This document shows positions 32,463 to 45,273 of a DNA stretch of 64,000 nt, one piece after another. The DNA is from Panulirus ornatus. Its lineage: Eukaryota; Arthropoda; Malacostraca; Decapoda; Palinuridae. The stretch is from assembly GCF_036320965.1 (NCBI RefSeq), contig NC_092248.1:20910052-20974051 (forward strand), in the 5' to 3' direction. Made by a program: the position numbers and the translations under genes. The notes under the pieces were generated by a model, which did not search any database, was not told where the DNA came from, and saw only the letters and a list, made by a program, of their open reading frames with translations. Each line of letters opens with the position of its first letter. The first letter of the stretch is position 1.

Positions 32463-35400
32463 TATAGTTACATTGGTGAGTGTTTGGATCAAATGGTTTC
32501 CTGTGATGCAGGTTTCTTATATTGCCTGCTTACCTGCCGAGGGTTTACTGCCCAGATACCCTGTATGGCAGTAGAAGAGTTGCCACTCTGGAAATGTACG
32601 TTGGAAAGGTATGATTTGAAGGTCGTTTGAATAAGTTTTGTGACTACAGTGAAGATTGCTCGCCCCCACTTGCCCAACAGGTGTAGGGGCGAGGAATTCC
32701 TTAAGGGCTGGGAAGAGGGATGAGAGTGGGGCCCCCCTAAGGGCCAGGGAGAAGTGTTATGAGTCCTGAAGGGCGGGATAATGGGTGGGGTTCCTATAAG
32801 GGACGGAGGGAATACGGGGAGGTGACTTTAAGGGACTGGAAGAAGGACGGAGGAACATTCAAGGACCTGAAAACCCTGAAGGGCCAGGTAGTGGGATGGA
32901 AGCTCTTAATGGTCGAATGATGGGATGGGGACATTCAAGGGCCGTAGATAGGGATTGGCGAACCCCGAAGGAACGAGAACCTCACGGAGACAGGTATCAG
33001 GGATCAGGGATTCCTGGGACGCCGAGGAGAGGAGTGGAAGAGCTGCCCCTGAGGGACGTTCTTGCACACAACGTGCAACACGCCCGACAGGTTATGCCAC
33101 AATCGCCATAACCACACCTGTAGAGTGACGTCTGCTGGGACATAAGTCGGAAAATCTTGACACAGTAAACTTTAGTCGGTACTGAAATGCTTCCATCCTG
33201 GAAGTTTAAGCAAGCCTGCTCAGGGAGGCTGGTGGGGAAAGGGATAAAGTACAGGGGAGTAGGAGGAAAAAGTCTGTGGGGACTAGGATGATAGAGGAAG
33301 TGGGGAGGGTGAGGAGAGAGGGCCATAGTGATACGTAGGCAGCTTACCGGCTGGAACGTTCGTCCAGCACCGGCACAACCAGAACAGATCCTCCTGGTGC
33401 GTCTGACAAGCAGATGAGCGTCTGGTGGTGCGAATCTATAATAATACATCAAGTAATACCAATTCGCCCTTCCCATAGGCAGTAGAGGATTGCAATGTAC
33501 ACCTGATAGCGTGTAACAGTAGCCGTTGGCTTTGCAAAGCACCTCTGACTACACTGAAGAGTATATAATTCCAGGTAAGATATCAGTCTGTAATGGGCAC
33601 GTAACTGAACAATATCCAGTTCTTCCAGGATTCACAGAACCAAATGTTTATTTCATCTCAAAGTGTGTACATAAGAAACCTCTATGAATCATTAAGATAA
33701 CATATACATATGAAAAAATAATGCATTCAAGTCAGCATTGCTGTAACCACTTCAGCTATTAATTTCCGTTTACTTTCTTTTAAATAGCCTAGAGAATGCC
33801 ATTTACGTGCGAGAGGCTAGCAATATCGCCATATTCCTGACCTTTCAGTTCCAGAGTGAACAGTCTACTGCACTCCGTCTACTACATCATACCTTCCATG
33901 TACACAAGGCTGTTCACATTCCATAATACAACACGGGCCGTCCAGGTGTAGACAACGGTGTCTAGGATAATACAAAAATCTCTTCTGTCTAGAATTTTAT
34001 TTTGATTTTGTAAGTATGTGCCAAAAATAGACAATATAATTACTGCAGGTGTACACGAATCTACATGGCTGTGTACTTCACAATCATAATAAAGCACCTT
34101 CCCTGTAATAAGAATAATGTACAAAATACGAATGATGTAAACAATCGGTCTGGACATGGCTGCCACAAGGCGGGGTGACGGTCACCCTCGTCATGATCAG
34201 GGAGGATTAAATGGTGCACAGAAAATCATCAGTGTAAACCTAAGTACACCATACCTCTGGGGATGGAACGACTATTGCTTCAGAACCAATAGTTAACTAA
34301 CGCAAGTAAACACATGAGAACTAGTTAATATGATGACAAACTGTCAATCCAGCAGAACATTGGAAATGATGATCATACCTTCATTAATAATATCCACAAA
34401 ACCAGTTCCATACGTCGTTTTCTTTTCTTCTTTTCCTGGATATGGGATCTTGGTCTGATGAAGATACAGACCATACATACACTGGTGAGCAGAAGACTCA
34501 CTGGGGCCGCAGTCTCGGGGCACAGTCCACTTGCCATACCCTCACAACTGTGTTCCAGATCCTCCAGCTCTCATGTCTTGCTCCTGGAGACTGGGCTGGG
34601 AGACCCACAACCCTCCCACGGGTCTTGAAACCATCCTGAACGCTATCCAGGTACTCCGGGTCTTATGACCTGGTACTGGAAACTGGGTTGGGAGACTACG
34701 ACCCTCCTGTAAGGTGTACCAACTATCCTTGAAAGCTGAGACTTGCTAGGGCAGTTGAGTTGTTGGGTGGTCGTCCTTTTTTAAGCCTAGCAGCTAGGAA
34801 AGATATCCCTCAGTTTGGGTTACAGAGGAGAATACACTACTTTTCAAACAAGAAACCTTCTGCTTTTCAGTTTTCTTCAAGGTGGACAAGTATAAGGCAC
34901 CCTGAGCAACATTATGTGCGATGAAGCCATGTTCGCACCCATATCCAACCAGCACCTCACTCGCAAACTGTTAGAGTCATTTCCTTAAAGAATAAAACAT
35001 GTGGGAACCAACTATTTGCTCTTGGTTAACATAAGGTTGTGGATGTGTGGGTGGGTGAGTGGCTGGGTGATGCAGGTCAGCTACACGAACATACGGGTTA
35101 CCCTCGTTGTTACATTAGCTGCTCGTGGATGGGTGAAGTAGGCCATTTACGTAAACATGCAGGTTTGCCTTGTAGTTACACTTGTTATCGTACCAATAAT
35201 GCAATTTCCACTTCCTTTTGAAAAACCAGGTTCCATGTCATCAGACGTGTATGGGAGATATTAAAAAGACTGACTAATATGCCACTGGCACTGAATATCA
35301 CAACGGTTAAGTTACGGTGCAAAACTACTCGAATAGCATCCATCATCGCCTTTGCGGAACAGGGCGACGGCTGCTGACCTCGGAAATCAATGTCCACCAG

Positions 35401-37164
35401 AGTAATTCCTCATCACATGTCTCTGTTAGATCTCGCTCTGGCAATCATGTGACACACGAGAGCTCCGTGCACGAGGAAGGCGCCTCAGTGATGGACCAAA
35501 AACATAAAGGTGGACAACAGGAGAGTTCGGCAGACAGCGGAGGACGGGGGTCACACTGTAGGCCACTACATTACCATCGCCCTGGCCTGACACACTTGAG
35601 CCATTCTGAGGACGTTCTACCAACAGGGCGCTGTTGTAGAAGTTGGAATGCTGAGTTCTATCCTGATCACCACCTGAACCACTCTGAGGACATTCACAAG
35701 TCGGGAGATGCCGCAGCGTTTGGTACACCATCACGGTCCCGTTCTGGATCACCACTTGAAGAAGTTTGAGGATTGGCAACCTGGGAAGCGCATCACTTGG
35801 TGTCACCTTTGGACCCGAGTCTCCTCATAAATCTTACGTGGGTTGTGGAGTCATCGGGACCCACTGTCATCATATCCTTCTCCCATGTGGGTTTCCAGGT
35901 GTGAACTCCTCGGGTACGTGTCCGTGGCATCCCCGCCCACCGCCTCAGGCCCGTCTGTCGCCACTCATCACAATGAAGTCTTGATACACTCACTTGGTAG
36001 CAAAGTCTCTGCCACACACACACAAATGATATTGTGTACTGAGGCAAAATAGCTCTACTCTCCTTGTGTCAGCATATCATATACATATCACAACACATTT
36101 CCCACACACACACAAAGACTGAATCTTCATTATCAAAGTATAAATATTTATAAATGTATGTGTATCTATAGAGCTAAAACATTAAAGAAATACAGTGCAT
36201 CCATTCTCCAGTCATCATAGGCTAAACACAACCACCTTACAGAGATGTGAATCAATCCAAGAAGGCCAGGCAGTAGTGATCAATATTCAAGAGAGCCTCA
36301 AACTGTGAGTAGAAAGGAACTAACGGATCTGTTTGAGGCTATAAGACAAGTACAGATGGGCAGAGGAAGAAGCATTTTGCGTCAAAGTGAAACGTGTGAA
36401 GTAAATCCTATACATAAGGACGAGTGAGGACAGAACCATACTTCTTTTTTTTTTGTCATACTCTGTATGTGCGGGAGAAAAAGAAAATCCGATAAAGACA
36501 CAGAGAAGAAGCTAAACAAAACAAAATATTAGCAGTACCTGTAGGAGGATGGGAGTCTGTGCTGGCAGTGACCTGTCCCATAAATGCACCCAAGGTTTCT
36601 CAGGGGCCACTGGCATGCCACAGACCCTACAGATTGGCTGGACTACACACTGAGAACTCACACCTATCCCCACAGGTGCCATCGTTCGTATGCATCTACT
36701 TTCGATGGGGAAATATACATATAGAAATCATCAATGTGTTCGCGATATAATGGATCATATTATGACAGAGTATGTTTAATCCCATATTACCTGACTTTGA
36801 GCAGAACCTTAGACAACATTTATGAGTGCTCATTAAACTACGGTACAAGAGATAACCCTCTGGAGTGCTAGGGGATGGCTGGTGCCTGTCTTTTATACCA
36901 GGAGTAGGAAACTAAATATTCTTAGATAATAGATGTTTTATCAGGTCCCAAGAACGGCGGACACCGAGCCTGTCAGCAGCTCAGACTGAGTCACTCGATC
37001 TACTGCCTCAGTGAGTGGCTGATGGACCTTGACACGGGTGCTAAGATTCTCCAGAAACTCTCACACACAGACATCACATAATTCATACAGCCACCATATG
37101 CATCACACCAATACACACTCATACCAACCACACGACTCAGCACATGAGTTCCATTCACCCAAAA
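32463..37164. other. Unique flank downstream of the host gene; degenerate minisatellite 32690-32960
   Basis: No transposon and no gene recognised over 4.7 kb. 32690-32960 contains about six loose repeats of AAGGGCxGGxxxGxGGGATG. 34540-34740 contains two imperfect copies of a CTGGxxACTGGGxTGGGAGAC block. A 150-codon plus-strand frame at 35317-35769 has internal repeats (CxGAxCCACTCTGAGGAC) and no recognisable domain. The 3'UTR of the minus-strand gene must lie in the right part; I could not fix a poly(A) site. Confidence 0.5.
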
Positions 37165-37304
37165 CTACAATGCTGCTACTGTGGCCGGCACGGAGAGGAG
37201 GAGGAGGAGGAGGAGTGTAAGATGAAGCACTACACGGGCGGCAAGCCTCTCCCTGCTGCTGCTGCTGCCGGAGCTGATGCTGCTGGCCACCTCCAGGCAC
37301 TTTC
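37165..37304 (-). CDS. Host gene, last coding exon: hydrophobic C-terminus
   Basis: Acceptor is strong: CTCTCTCTCCCGCCACAG just before 37304. The exon begins with two bases that complete the Gly codon started by the preceding exon (phase 1), then reads KCLEVASSIS, a Ser/Arg linker, and a run of about 20 hydrophobic residues (VVLHLTLLLLLLLSVPATVA) to a TAG at 37165-37167. A hydrophobic tail with nothing after it suggests a GPI-anchor signal or a C-terminal membrane anchor, so the product is probably held at the cell surface with its Cys-rich part outside. The Leu run is coded by a CTC/CTCCTC-type repeat that may vary in length. Confidence 0.75.
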
Positions 37305-37613
37305 CTGTGGCGGGAGAGAGAGACACAGTCACTACAACCTTCATCATACACCACCTGCATCCCTCACTTCCTCCTCTCATATGTTTATAGTCGCATTGTC
37401 TTAGAGTCTACTTCTGTGCCAAAATAAGTATGATCATTTATGGGACACAAATATCTTGTAGTAAGCCAGGAGATGGTTGAATCAAATGGACGTAAAGTGA
37501 TGCCTTCCCTGTTTCTGGCTATATTTCCTCTCCCCTATGTCTAATTTCGGAGCGACAACATGAGTGTGATTCTTTAAGAACTGGGGGCTAAAGGTTCCTG
37601 TGACGCGACGTAC

Positions 37614-37832
37614 CAGCCAGCGTGGCGTTGACGGCGATGTGGGCGTCGTGTTGTCGCTGGATACAGGTGTCGTGGCGAGCAGTGAGCGTGAGAGTGTGGG
37701 TGGCACTGCTGGGGGAGGAGGCCAGGCTGTAAGTGAAGCAGACACGGCGCGGAGCCCCTGAGGCCCGTGACATGGGAGACGCCACCACGTACGTGACGCC
37801 CTCCGACTCCCACTGCCCGTGACAGTGGAATA
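37614..37832 (-). CDS. Host gene, penultimate coding exon (Cys-rich ectodomain)
   Basis: 219-bp exon. Acceptor GTCGTCTCCTCACAG before 37832 and donor GCTG/GTACGT at 37614/37613. Starts in phase 1 (two bases complete a Val codon with the upstream exon) and reads FHCHGQWESEGVTYVV, SPMSRASGAPRRVCFTYS, HDTCIQRQ and HIAVNATLA, ending phase 1. The W...GxxYVV...SR...RRxCF pattern is typical of the repeated module of this arthropod protein (see exon at 48.3 kb), one of several related modules with conserved Cys. Confidence 0.8.
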
Positions 37833-37919
37833 CTGTGAGGAGACGACCACCTGTAAGGACTGTTTACTGCACGCACACACATACACGCACACATACAGAT
37901 ATGAGCCTCCATGACACCT

Positions 37920-39030
37920 TGGGTACCAAATGAAGGTCTGCAGCAGGGGTGTGGCACATCATGGCTGTTTAGTTTGTTTAAGGATGAGGTGGTGAGGGAA
38001 GTAAATGCAAGGGTCTTGGAGAGAGGGGCCAATATCTGGAGGGGATGAGGGGGGTCTGGGAAGTGAGTCGGTTGTTGTTTGCTGATGACACAATACTGGG
38101 GGTAGATTTGAGTGAGCGACTGCAGAAGTTGATGACTGAGTATGAATGACTGTGAGAAAGGAGGATATTAAGCGTAGATCTGATTGGAAGCAAGGCTTTT
38201 AGGTTTAGTAGGGTGAGAATGACAGGTTCGTTGGAGTGTGAGTCTGAATGGAGAAAATCTAGAGAAAGCAAAGTGTTTCAGATGACTGGGAGTAGAAATT
38301 ACGTTAAGTGGAACCGTTGAAGCATGAGTCATAGGGTGGGTGAGGGCGCGAATGTTCTGGGAGCTCTGACCAATGTGTGGAAAGAGAAGTTGTATCTAGA
38401 AGGGTAAAAATGGGTATGTTTGATGGCATGGTAGTCCTAACTAAGATTTATGCATGCGAGGCATGGGCTATAGATATCAACGTGAGAAGGTGAGCGGATG
38501 TGTTGGAAACGAAATGTATAAGGACAACATATGTTGTGAGGTGGTTTGATCGAGTAAGTAATAAGAGTGTAAGTGGGAGGTTTGGTGATGAGAAGAGTCT
38601 GGCTGAGAAAGCTGAAGAGTGTGTGCTGAAATGGTTTCGGTAGATGGAGAGAATGAGTGAAGAGATGTTGGTAGAGAGGATAAATGTATAAAAGGTGGTA
38701 GGAACAAGAAGCGGGACATCCAATTGGAAATGGAAGGATGGATTGAAAAAGATTTTGAGTGATCGGGCCCTGAACAAACAGCAGAATGAAAGGCATCCAC
38801 AGAATAGAGTTAATTGGAACGATGTGGTATGCAGGGGTCGACGTGCTACCAAGGGGCTGATCCAGAGCATGTGGAGCGGCCGGGGGAAACCATGGAAAGG
38901 TTGTGAGACCTGGTCGTGGAGGAAAGGGGATTGTGGTTTCGGCGCGTTACACACAACAGAGTAAATGTGAGGGTGCGTCCTTTCTTCGCCTGTTTCTAGC
39001 GTTAACGCGGGACACGGCGACTATGAAAAA
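37920..39030 (+). mobile_element. Old LINE copy in the host-gene intron (antisense to the gene)
   Basis: RT remnants from the GLQQG motif B equivalent (about 37935) through FADDT-like (about 38078), GCEAWAI (38455) and NWKWKDGLKKILSDRA (38720-38765), to a tail GTTTCTAGCGTTAACGCGGG (38990-39012). Many stops and frameshifts; an older copy than subfamilies A or B. Confidence 0.8.
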
Positions 39031-39051
39031 GTATATATATATATATATATA
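39031..39051. repeat. Short (TA)n tract
   Basis: TA run joining the old LINE poly(A)-like end to the palindromic element. Confidence 0.9.
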
Positions 39052-39241
39052 TACGAATAAAGTGCATATGAACGCGCACCTTCATAGAACATACAAACCT
39101 CCAACAGCCAGGATAGAACCCGGGACCCCTGTACCACAGGCGGGAATGCTACCGCTAGGCTATCGGCCCATAGCCTAGCGGTAGCATTCCCGCCTGTGGC
39201 ACAGGAGTCCCGGGTTCTATCCTGGCTGTTGGAGGTTTGTA

Positions 39242-39245
<4 letters not shown>
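39052..39245. mobile_element. Palindromic element with tRNA-derived arms (locus 2)
   Basis: Arms 39089-39166 and 39169-39244 are near-perfect inverted copies with almost no loop. Each holds the tRNA-like segment (A-box-like TAGCCTAGCGGTAGC, B-box-like GGTTCTATCC, slightly decayed from GGTTCGATCC). Outer sequence CGAATAAAGTGCATATGAAC on the left only. (TA)n on both sides. Confidence 0.8.

Positions 39246-39308
<63 letters not shown>
39242..39308. repeat. (TA)n microsatellite
   Basis: TA run between the palindrome and the next LINE fragment. Confidence 0.97.
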
Positions 39309-39309
<1 letters not shown>

Positions 39310-40330
39310 AATGCAGTAAGAGGTTTTAAGTGAGAGTAAGGAATGTGTGCGAGGACGAAAGTTCCCATTGAAGGTAAAGGTGAAGGTGATTCTGTGTCAT
39401 GGTTGTGTATTATCATCAACGATACTGAATCTGTTTATGGATGGGGTAGTAAGGGAGGTAAATAAGAAGGTCTTGGACGAAGGGGAGGTATACAGAATGC
39501 AGGCAGCTCGCGAGATTGATCAGTTGGTTTTAGCAGATGACACGGCTCTGGTGGTCGACTCATGAGAAATTTCAGAAGCCAGTGATGGAGTCCACGAGAG
39601 CTTGTAATGGTAGAAAGTGAAGGGAAGTAAAGTAATGAGATACAGCACAGAGATGAGACACGATATGACTTTAGAGTAAATCTAAAAGGGAAAGACCTGG
39701 GAGGGGAGGGGTAGTGGAGTGCTTTACATATCTGAAAATGGAATTGGGAACGGATGGAACTTCGGAAGCTGAAGTGAATGTGTGGGAGGGGAGGACAGTA
39801 TATGTTAGGGCAAAGATGGATATGTTTGAAGGTATAGTAGTGCCAACAGTGCACTATGGGTGTAGTGAAGCTTAGGTCATAGACGCATGAGAGCAGATGA
39901 GGGAAGACGTGTTGGAAATAAATTGCTTGACAACAATATGTGGTGTACGTTTGGTCGAGCGCATAAGATATGACAGTGTGAGAGAAAGGTGTGGTGGTAG
40001 GTGGAGTATGACAAAGAGCTGACCAGCGTGTGCTGAAATGGGTTGGACATATGGAGATGATTAGTGAAAAGAGAGACTGGCTAAGAGGATATACTGTAAG
40101 TGTCGGACGTGGAGGGATGAAGGGGGAAGGGGAAACATAGTAGGAGTTGGAAGGATGAAGTGAAAGAGGATTTAAGTATCGGGGCCTAAACATTCAAGAG
40201 GATGAGGGGCGTGTACGGGATGAAACTAACTGGAGCGCTATGTTATACATGGGTTGATTTGTTGTCAATGGGGTGAAACGGTCATGTGAAGCGGTCTGGG
40301 AAGACCATGGAATAGTCCGTGGGGCTTGAC
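39309..40330 (+). mobile_element. Decayed LINE RT fragment in the host-gene intron
   Basis: Weak but collinear [23 protein letters not shown] (39378-39440), LVLADDTALVVDS (39520-39565), EGIVVPTVHYG (39820-39860), then RG-rich C-terminal remnants to about 40240. Distinct from subfamilies A/B (VLSSTILN instead of VMSPWLFN). Begins directly after (TA)n. Confidence 0.7.
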
Positions 40331-40639
40331 TGCCAAGCTCCATTTTTATTTCCTAACCCAGGGGGGGAGAGGGGTATAGTTACTGGTGTCGTGTTTGTGT
40401 TACTTTGAGGGTGTAGAGAATTGTCGAAAGTACATAAAAAACTGGGATGATAAACATCCTGCAAGTAATTACATCTTCACTTATCCTTAATCTTTTTCCA
40501 TTCTATGTAAACAATATAATTCAAAAGGCTTCAAAAAATCATTTACTGTATAACAGACACCACATTAAACCATTACGATAAATGAATATGAAAAATCTAA
40601 GGTTCATCTAAGGGGAAATTCCTTGACAGTACCAATGAA

Positions 40640-41783
40640 GCTTCAACTTACCCAAGACGGACTCCACTGTGTAGTACCTTAAGTTTCAGCTTACCCAAGA
40701 CGGACTCCACCTTGTCGTACCTCAAGCTTCAACTTACCCAAGACGGACTCCACTGTGTAGTACCTCAAGCTTCAACTTACTCAAAACGGACTCCACTGTG
40801 TAGTACCCCAAGCTTCAACTTATCCAAGACGGACTCCAGTAAGTAGTACCTCAAGCTTCAACTTACCCAAGACGGACTCCACTGTGTAGTACCTCAAGCT
40901 TCAACTTACCCAAGACGGACTCCACTGTGTAGGACCTCAAGCTTCAACTTACCCAAGACGGACTCCACTATGTAGTACCTCAAGCTTCAACTTACCCAAG
41001 ACGGACTCCACTGTGTAGTACCTCAAGCTTCAACTTACCCAAGACAGACTCCACTGTGTAGTACCTCAAGCTTCAACTTACCCAAGACGGACTCCAGTAA
41101 GTAGTACCTCAAGCTTCAACTTACCCAAGACGGACTCCACTGTGTAGTACCTCAAGCTTCAACTTACCCAAGACGGACTCCACTGTGTAGTACCTCAAGC
41201 TTCAACTTACCCAAGACGGACTCCACTATGTAGTACCTCAAGCTTCAACTTACCCAAGACGGACTCCACTGTGTAGTACCTCAAGCTTCAACTTACCCAA
41301 GACGGACTCCACTGTGTAGGACCTCAAGCTTCAACTTACCCAAGACGGACTCCACTATGTAGTACCTCAAGCTTCAACTTACCCAAGACGGACTCCACTG
41401 TGTAGTACCTCAAGCTTCAACTTACCCAAGACAGACTCCACTGTGTAGTACCTCAAGCTTCAACTTACCCAAGACGGACTCCAGTAAGTAGTACCTCAAG
41501 CTTCAACTTACCCAAGACGGACTCCACTGTGTAGTACCTCAAGCTTCAACTTACCCAAGACGGACTCCACTGTGTAGTACCTCAAGCTTCAACTTACCCA
41601 AGACAGACTCCACTGTGTAGTACCTCAAGCTTCAACTTACCCAAGACAGACTCCACTGTGTAGTACCTCAAGCTTCAACTTACCCAAGACGGACTCCACT
41701 GTGTAGTACCTCAAGCTTCAACTTACCCAAGACGGACTCCACTGTGTAGTACCTCACGCTTCAACTTACCCAAGACAGACTCC
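40640..41783 (-). repeat. 43-bp minisatellite carrying a splice donor in every unit (about 26 copies)
   Basis: In gene sense (minus) each unit is GTAAGTTGAAGCTTGAGG, then TACTACACAG, then TGGAGTCCGTCTTGG. The unit nearest the exon is the real donor of the 41.77-42.09 kb exon: exon end AGTCTGTCTTGG / GTAAGT. So the array repeats the last exon bases and the 5' splice site. Higher-order variants (CCAGTAAGTAGTACC units) recur every few units, showing that blocks have expanded together. Confidence 0.95.
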
Positions 41784-42089
41784 TCTGGACATCGGGCGTT
41801 GAGCTGCAGTGTGTTGCCAGAGTCGGAGTTACAACCTACGGTGACGTGGGTGAAGGTGGGGACGTCCCCAGCACAGGGCACCAGGGCGTCGGGCACGTGG
41901 TACCTGCCGAAGGGTCCACAAGGGCCAGGGGGACCGCCGGCAGCCACCAAGGTAGTGAGGTTGGCCGAGGTTGGGGACCAGTAGTGGGCAGAACAAGCCT
42001 CCTCAGCTGTGAAGGCCAGCTCGCCAGACCTCACCTGCACCACATGTTCGTCCCGACGGTACAGCCGAACACACTGGTACCCGCTCTTA
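41770..42089 (-). CDS. Host gene exon (Cys-rich ectodomain modules)
   Basis: 320-bp exon. Acceptor GTTGCCTCAG before 42089; donor TTGG/GTAAGT at 41770/41769. Its first base completes a Cys codon begun by the upstream exon, giving VTVGC-KSGYQCVRLYRRDEHVV, a continuous conserved-looking block across the splice junction. It then reads QVRSGELAFTAEEACSAHYW, a Gly/Pro-rich FGRYHVPDALVPCAGD segment and THVTVGCNSDSGNTLQL, RCPEESVL, ending phase 1. The match of module ends across exons is strong evidence that both exons are real. Confidence 0.85.
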
Positions 42090-42149
42090 CTGAGGCAACA
42101 ACGTGGACACTTGAGCTCTCAGGTTGCTACTGCCAACTGCTACACTTAT

Positions 42150-43745
42150 ATATCATGATGACTATATTAACACCTCCTCATAATGACTATATTAACACAT
42201 CCTCATAATGACTATATTAACACATCCTCATAATGACTATATTAACACCTACTCATAATGACTATATCAACAGCTCCTCATGATGACTATATTAACAGCT
42301 CCTCATAATGACTATATTAACACCTCCTCATAATGACTATATTAACACCTCCTCATAATGACTATATTAACACCTACTCATAATGACTATATTAACACCT
42401 CCTCATAATGACTATATTAACACCTCCTCATAATGACTATATTAACACCTCCTCATAATGACTATATTAACACCTCCTCATAATGACTATATTAACACCT
42501 CCTCATAATGACTATATTAACACCTCCTCATAATGACTATATTAACACCTACTCATAATGACTATATTAACACCTCCTCATAATGACTATATTAACACCT
42601 ACTCATAATGACTATATTAACACCTCCTCATAATGACTATATTAACACCTCCTCATAATGACTATATTAACACCTACTCATAATGACTATATTAACACCT
42701 CATAATGACTATATTAACACCTCCTCATAATGACTATATTAACACCTACTCATAATGACTATATTAACACCTCCTCATAATGACTATATTAACACCTCCT
42801 CATAATGACTATATTAACACCTCATAATGACTATATTAACACCTCCTCATAATGACTATATTAACACCTCCTCATAATGACTCTATTAACACCTCATAAT
42901 GACTATATTAACACCTCATAATGACTATATTAACACCTCCTCATAATGACTATATTAACACCTCATAATGACTATATTAACACCTCCTCATAATGACTAT
43001 ATTAACACCTCCTCATAATTACATTAACACCTCCTCATAATGACTATATTAACACCTCCTCATAATGACTATATTAACATCTCCTCATAATGACTATATT
43101 AACACCTCCTCATAATGACTATATTAACACCTACTCATAATGACTATATTAACACCTCCTCATAATGACTATATTAACACCTCCTCATAATGACTATATT
43201 AACACCTACTCATAATGACTATATTAACACCTCCTCATAATGACTATATTAACACCTCCTCATAATGACTATATTAACACCTCCTCATAATGACTATATT
43301 AACACCTACTCATAATGACTATATTAACACCTACTCATAATGACTATATTAACACCTCCTCATAATGACTATATTAACACCTACTCATAATGACTATATT
43401 AACACCTCCTCATAATGACTATATTAACACCTCCTCATAATGACTATATTAACACCTACTCATAATGACTATATTAACACCTCCTCATAATGACTATATT
43501 AACACCTCCTCATAATGACTATATTATCAGCTGATCATAATGACTATATTAACACCTCCTCATAATGACTATATTATCAGCTGATCATAATGACTATATT
43601 AACACCTCCTCATAATGACTATATTAACACCTCCTCATAATGACTATATTATCAGCTGATCATAATGACTATATTATCACCTTCTCATAATGACTATATC
43701 AACAGCTCCTCATAATGACTATATTAACAGCTCCTCATAATGATT
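42150..43745. repeat. 25-bp minisatellite (about 63 copies)
   Basis: Unit AACACCTCCTCATAATGACTATATT with CTACTCAT, CTCAT and ATCAGCTGATCAT variants. Lies wholly in the intron and stops about 60 bp from the acceptor of the 42.09 kb exon. Confidence 0.95.
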
Positions 43746-43974
43746 CATATCTCGTCACGATGAACAATGAATAATTGCAATATTCATTCATACAATGATA
43801 TTCTAAATAATATATTAGTGAAGCCTGTCATTAGCAAGATAATTACCATACTAATACTCTAATTATCACACTATCATTAAAATCAAGAAACTGAGAATTG
43901 GACAAATGACAACAGTGTTATTATGATGGACCAATATTTTAATGAAAGGATTCACAGAATGACTTAAAGATATC

Positions 43975-44235
43975 CTACCCAGGAGCTAGTTATCTATCTA
44001 TCTATCTACCGATGATGACATAAAGATATCCTACCCAGGAGCTAATCATCTATCTATCTATCTACCCATGATGACATAAAGATATCCTACCCAGGAGCTA
44101 ATTATCTATCTATCTATCTACCGATGATGACATAAAGATATCCTAGCCAGGAGCTAATTATCTATCTATCTACTGATGATGACATAAAGATATCCTACCC
44201 AAGAGCTAATCAACTATCTATCTACCGATGATGTA
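43975..44235. repeat. About 57-bp repeat with (TCTA)n core (4-5 copies)
   Basis: Unit GATGACATAAAGATATCCTA, CCCAGGAGCTAAT, then ATCTATCTATCTATCTACC; the (TCTA) run length varies between units. Confidence 0.9.
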
Positions 44236-44589
44236 ATTAACATACGAGTCATTAATGTTGTCACACACACGCACCATCACAATTATACCTCGGTCACTCC
44301 ACACGATCATATATTCTCAATGTTTACAACGAGCAAATATTACGACAATAAACTTACGAGATAACTGATCATTTCTTCATCATTTATCATTACTTGAGTT
44401 ATCCACCTGTTTGATACGCGCATGGGAGAAACGATATTGAAAAAGAGGTTTATAGATACAGTGTGATCTTATATATCAACGCTAACTCAAAAAAAGGAAT
44501 TATAGATATAAACATGAACGAAAGAAATTAATTGGAGTCAAGAGTGAAGCATTACATTGATTGGAATGTTATTAGTGTAAGTACGGATA

Positions 44590-44945
44590 CTAGGTAAATG
44601 CCAGTACACGGGAAACACAAGTACCGGTACTGGGTAAATACCAGTACAAGGGAAACACAAGTACCGGTACTGGGTAAATACCAGTACACGGGAAACACAA
44701 ATACCGGTAGCGGGTAAACACCAGTACACGGGAAACACAAATACCGGTAGCGGGTAAACACCAGTACACGGGAAACAAGTACTGGTACTGGGTAAACACC
44801 AGTACACGGGAAACACAAATACCGGTAGCGGGTAAACACCAGTACACGGGAAACACAAGTACCGGTACTGGGTAAATACCAGTACACAGGAAACACAAAT
44901 ACCGGTACTGGGTAAACACCAGTACACGGGAAACACAATAGTTTG
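44590..44945. repeat. About 41-bp minisatellite (9 copies)
   Basis: Unit AAGTACCGGTACTGGGTAAA, then TACCAGTACACGGGAAACAC; alternates between ACCGGTACTGGG and ACCGGTAGCGGG variants. Intronic; all three frames read through because units rarely contain stops, which is not evidence for coding. Confidence 0.95.
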
Positions 44946-45273
44946 TCTGCACACAATAGGAATAGTTGTGTTATGAGGAACTTGGACTGGAGGTTCGTGC
45001 CTCACAAGCTCATATGGGACATAAAGTCACGTCAGGATAATATTTCAGGAGAAACTTTGAACTGTAGTGTATTTCAAGACCATATCACACACCTCCACGC
45101 CACACTCACTCCAAAAATGTTTAATGTGTTGATTTCCAGGAACTTCAGCGGCAAGTTTTGAACCAGTAAATTGTGTCCAACATTCTGATAACGTGAGCAT
45201 GAAAGACATCTCAAAAATACTCCTTCAGGCCTGGACGTGCCTGTGGGAGGAACAGCTGCCTTAACCTCCTTAC

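Noticed and set aside
33348..33435. Possible minus-strand exon (TATTATTATAG acceptor, CCAGCCG/GTAAGC donor)
   Set aside because: Splice sites are plausible, but it lies beyond the stop codon of the host gene, no frame has a recognisable motif and nothing joins to it.
35317..35769. 150-codon plus-strand frame
   Set aside because: No known motif, internal imperfect repeats, and the opposite strand is open as well.
44538..45005. Repeat-rich secreted protein (VFPVYW units)
   Set aside because: All minus frames are open because the 41-bp minisatellite has few stops; it lies in an intron and has no splice or start support.
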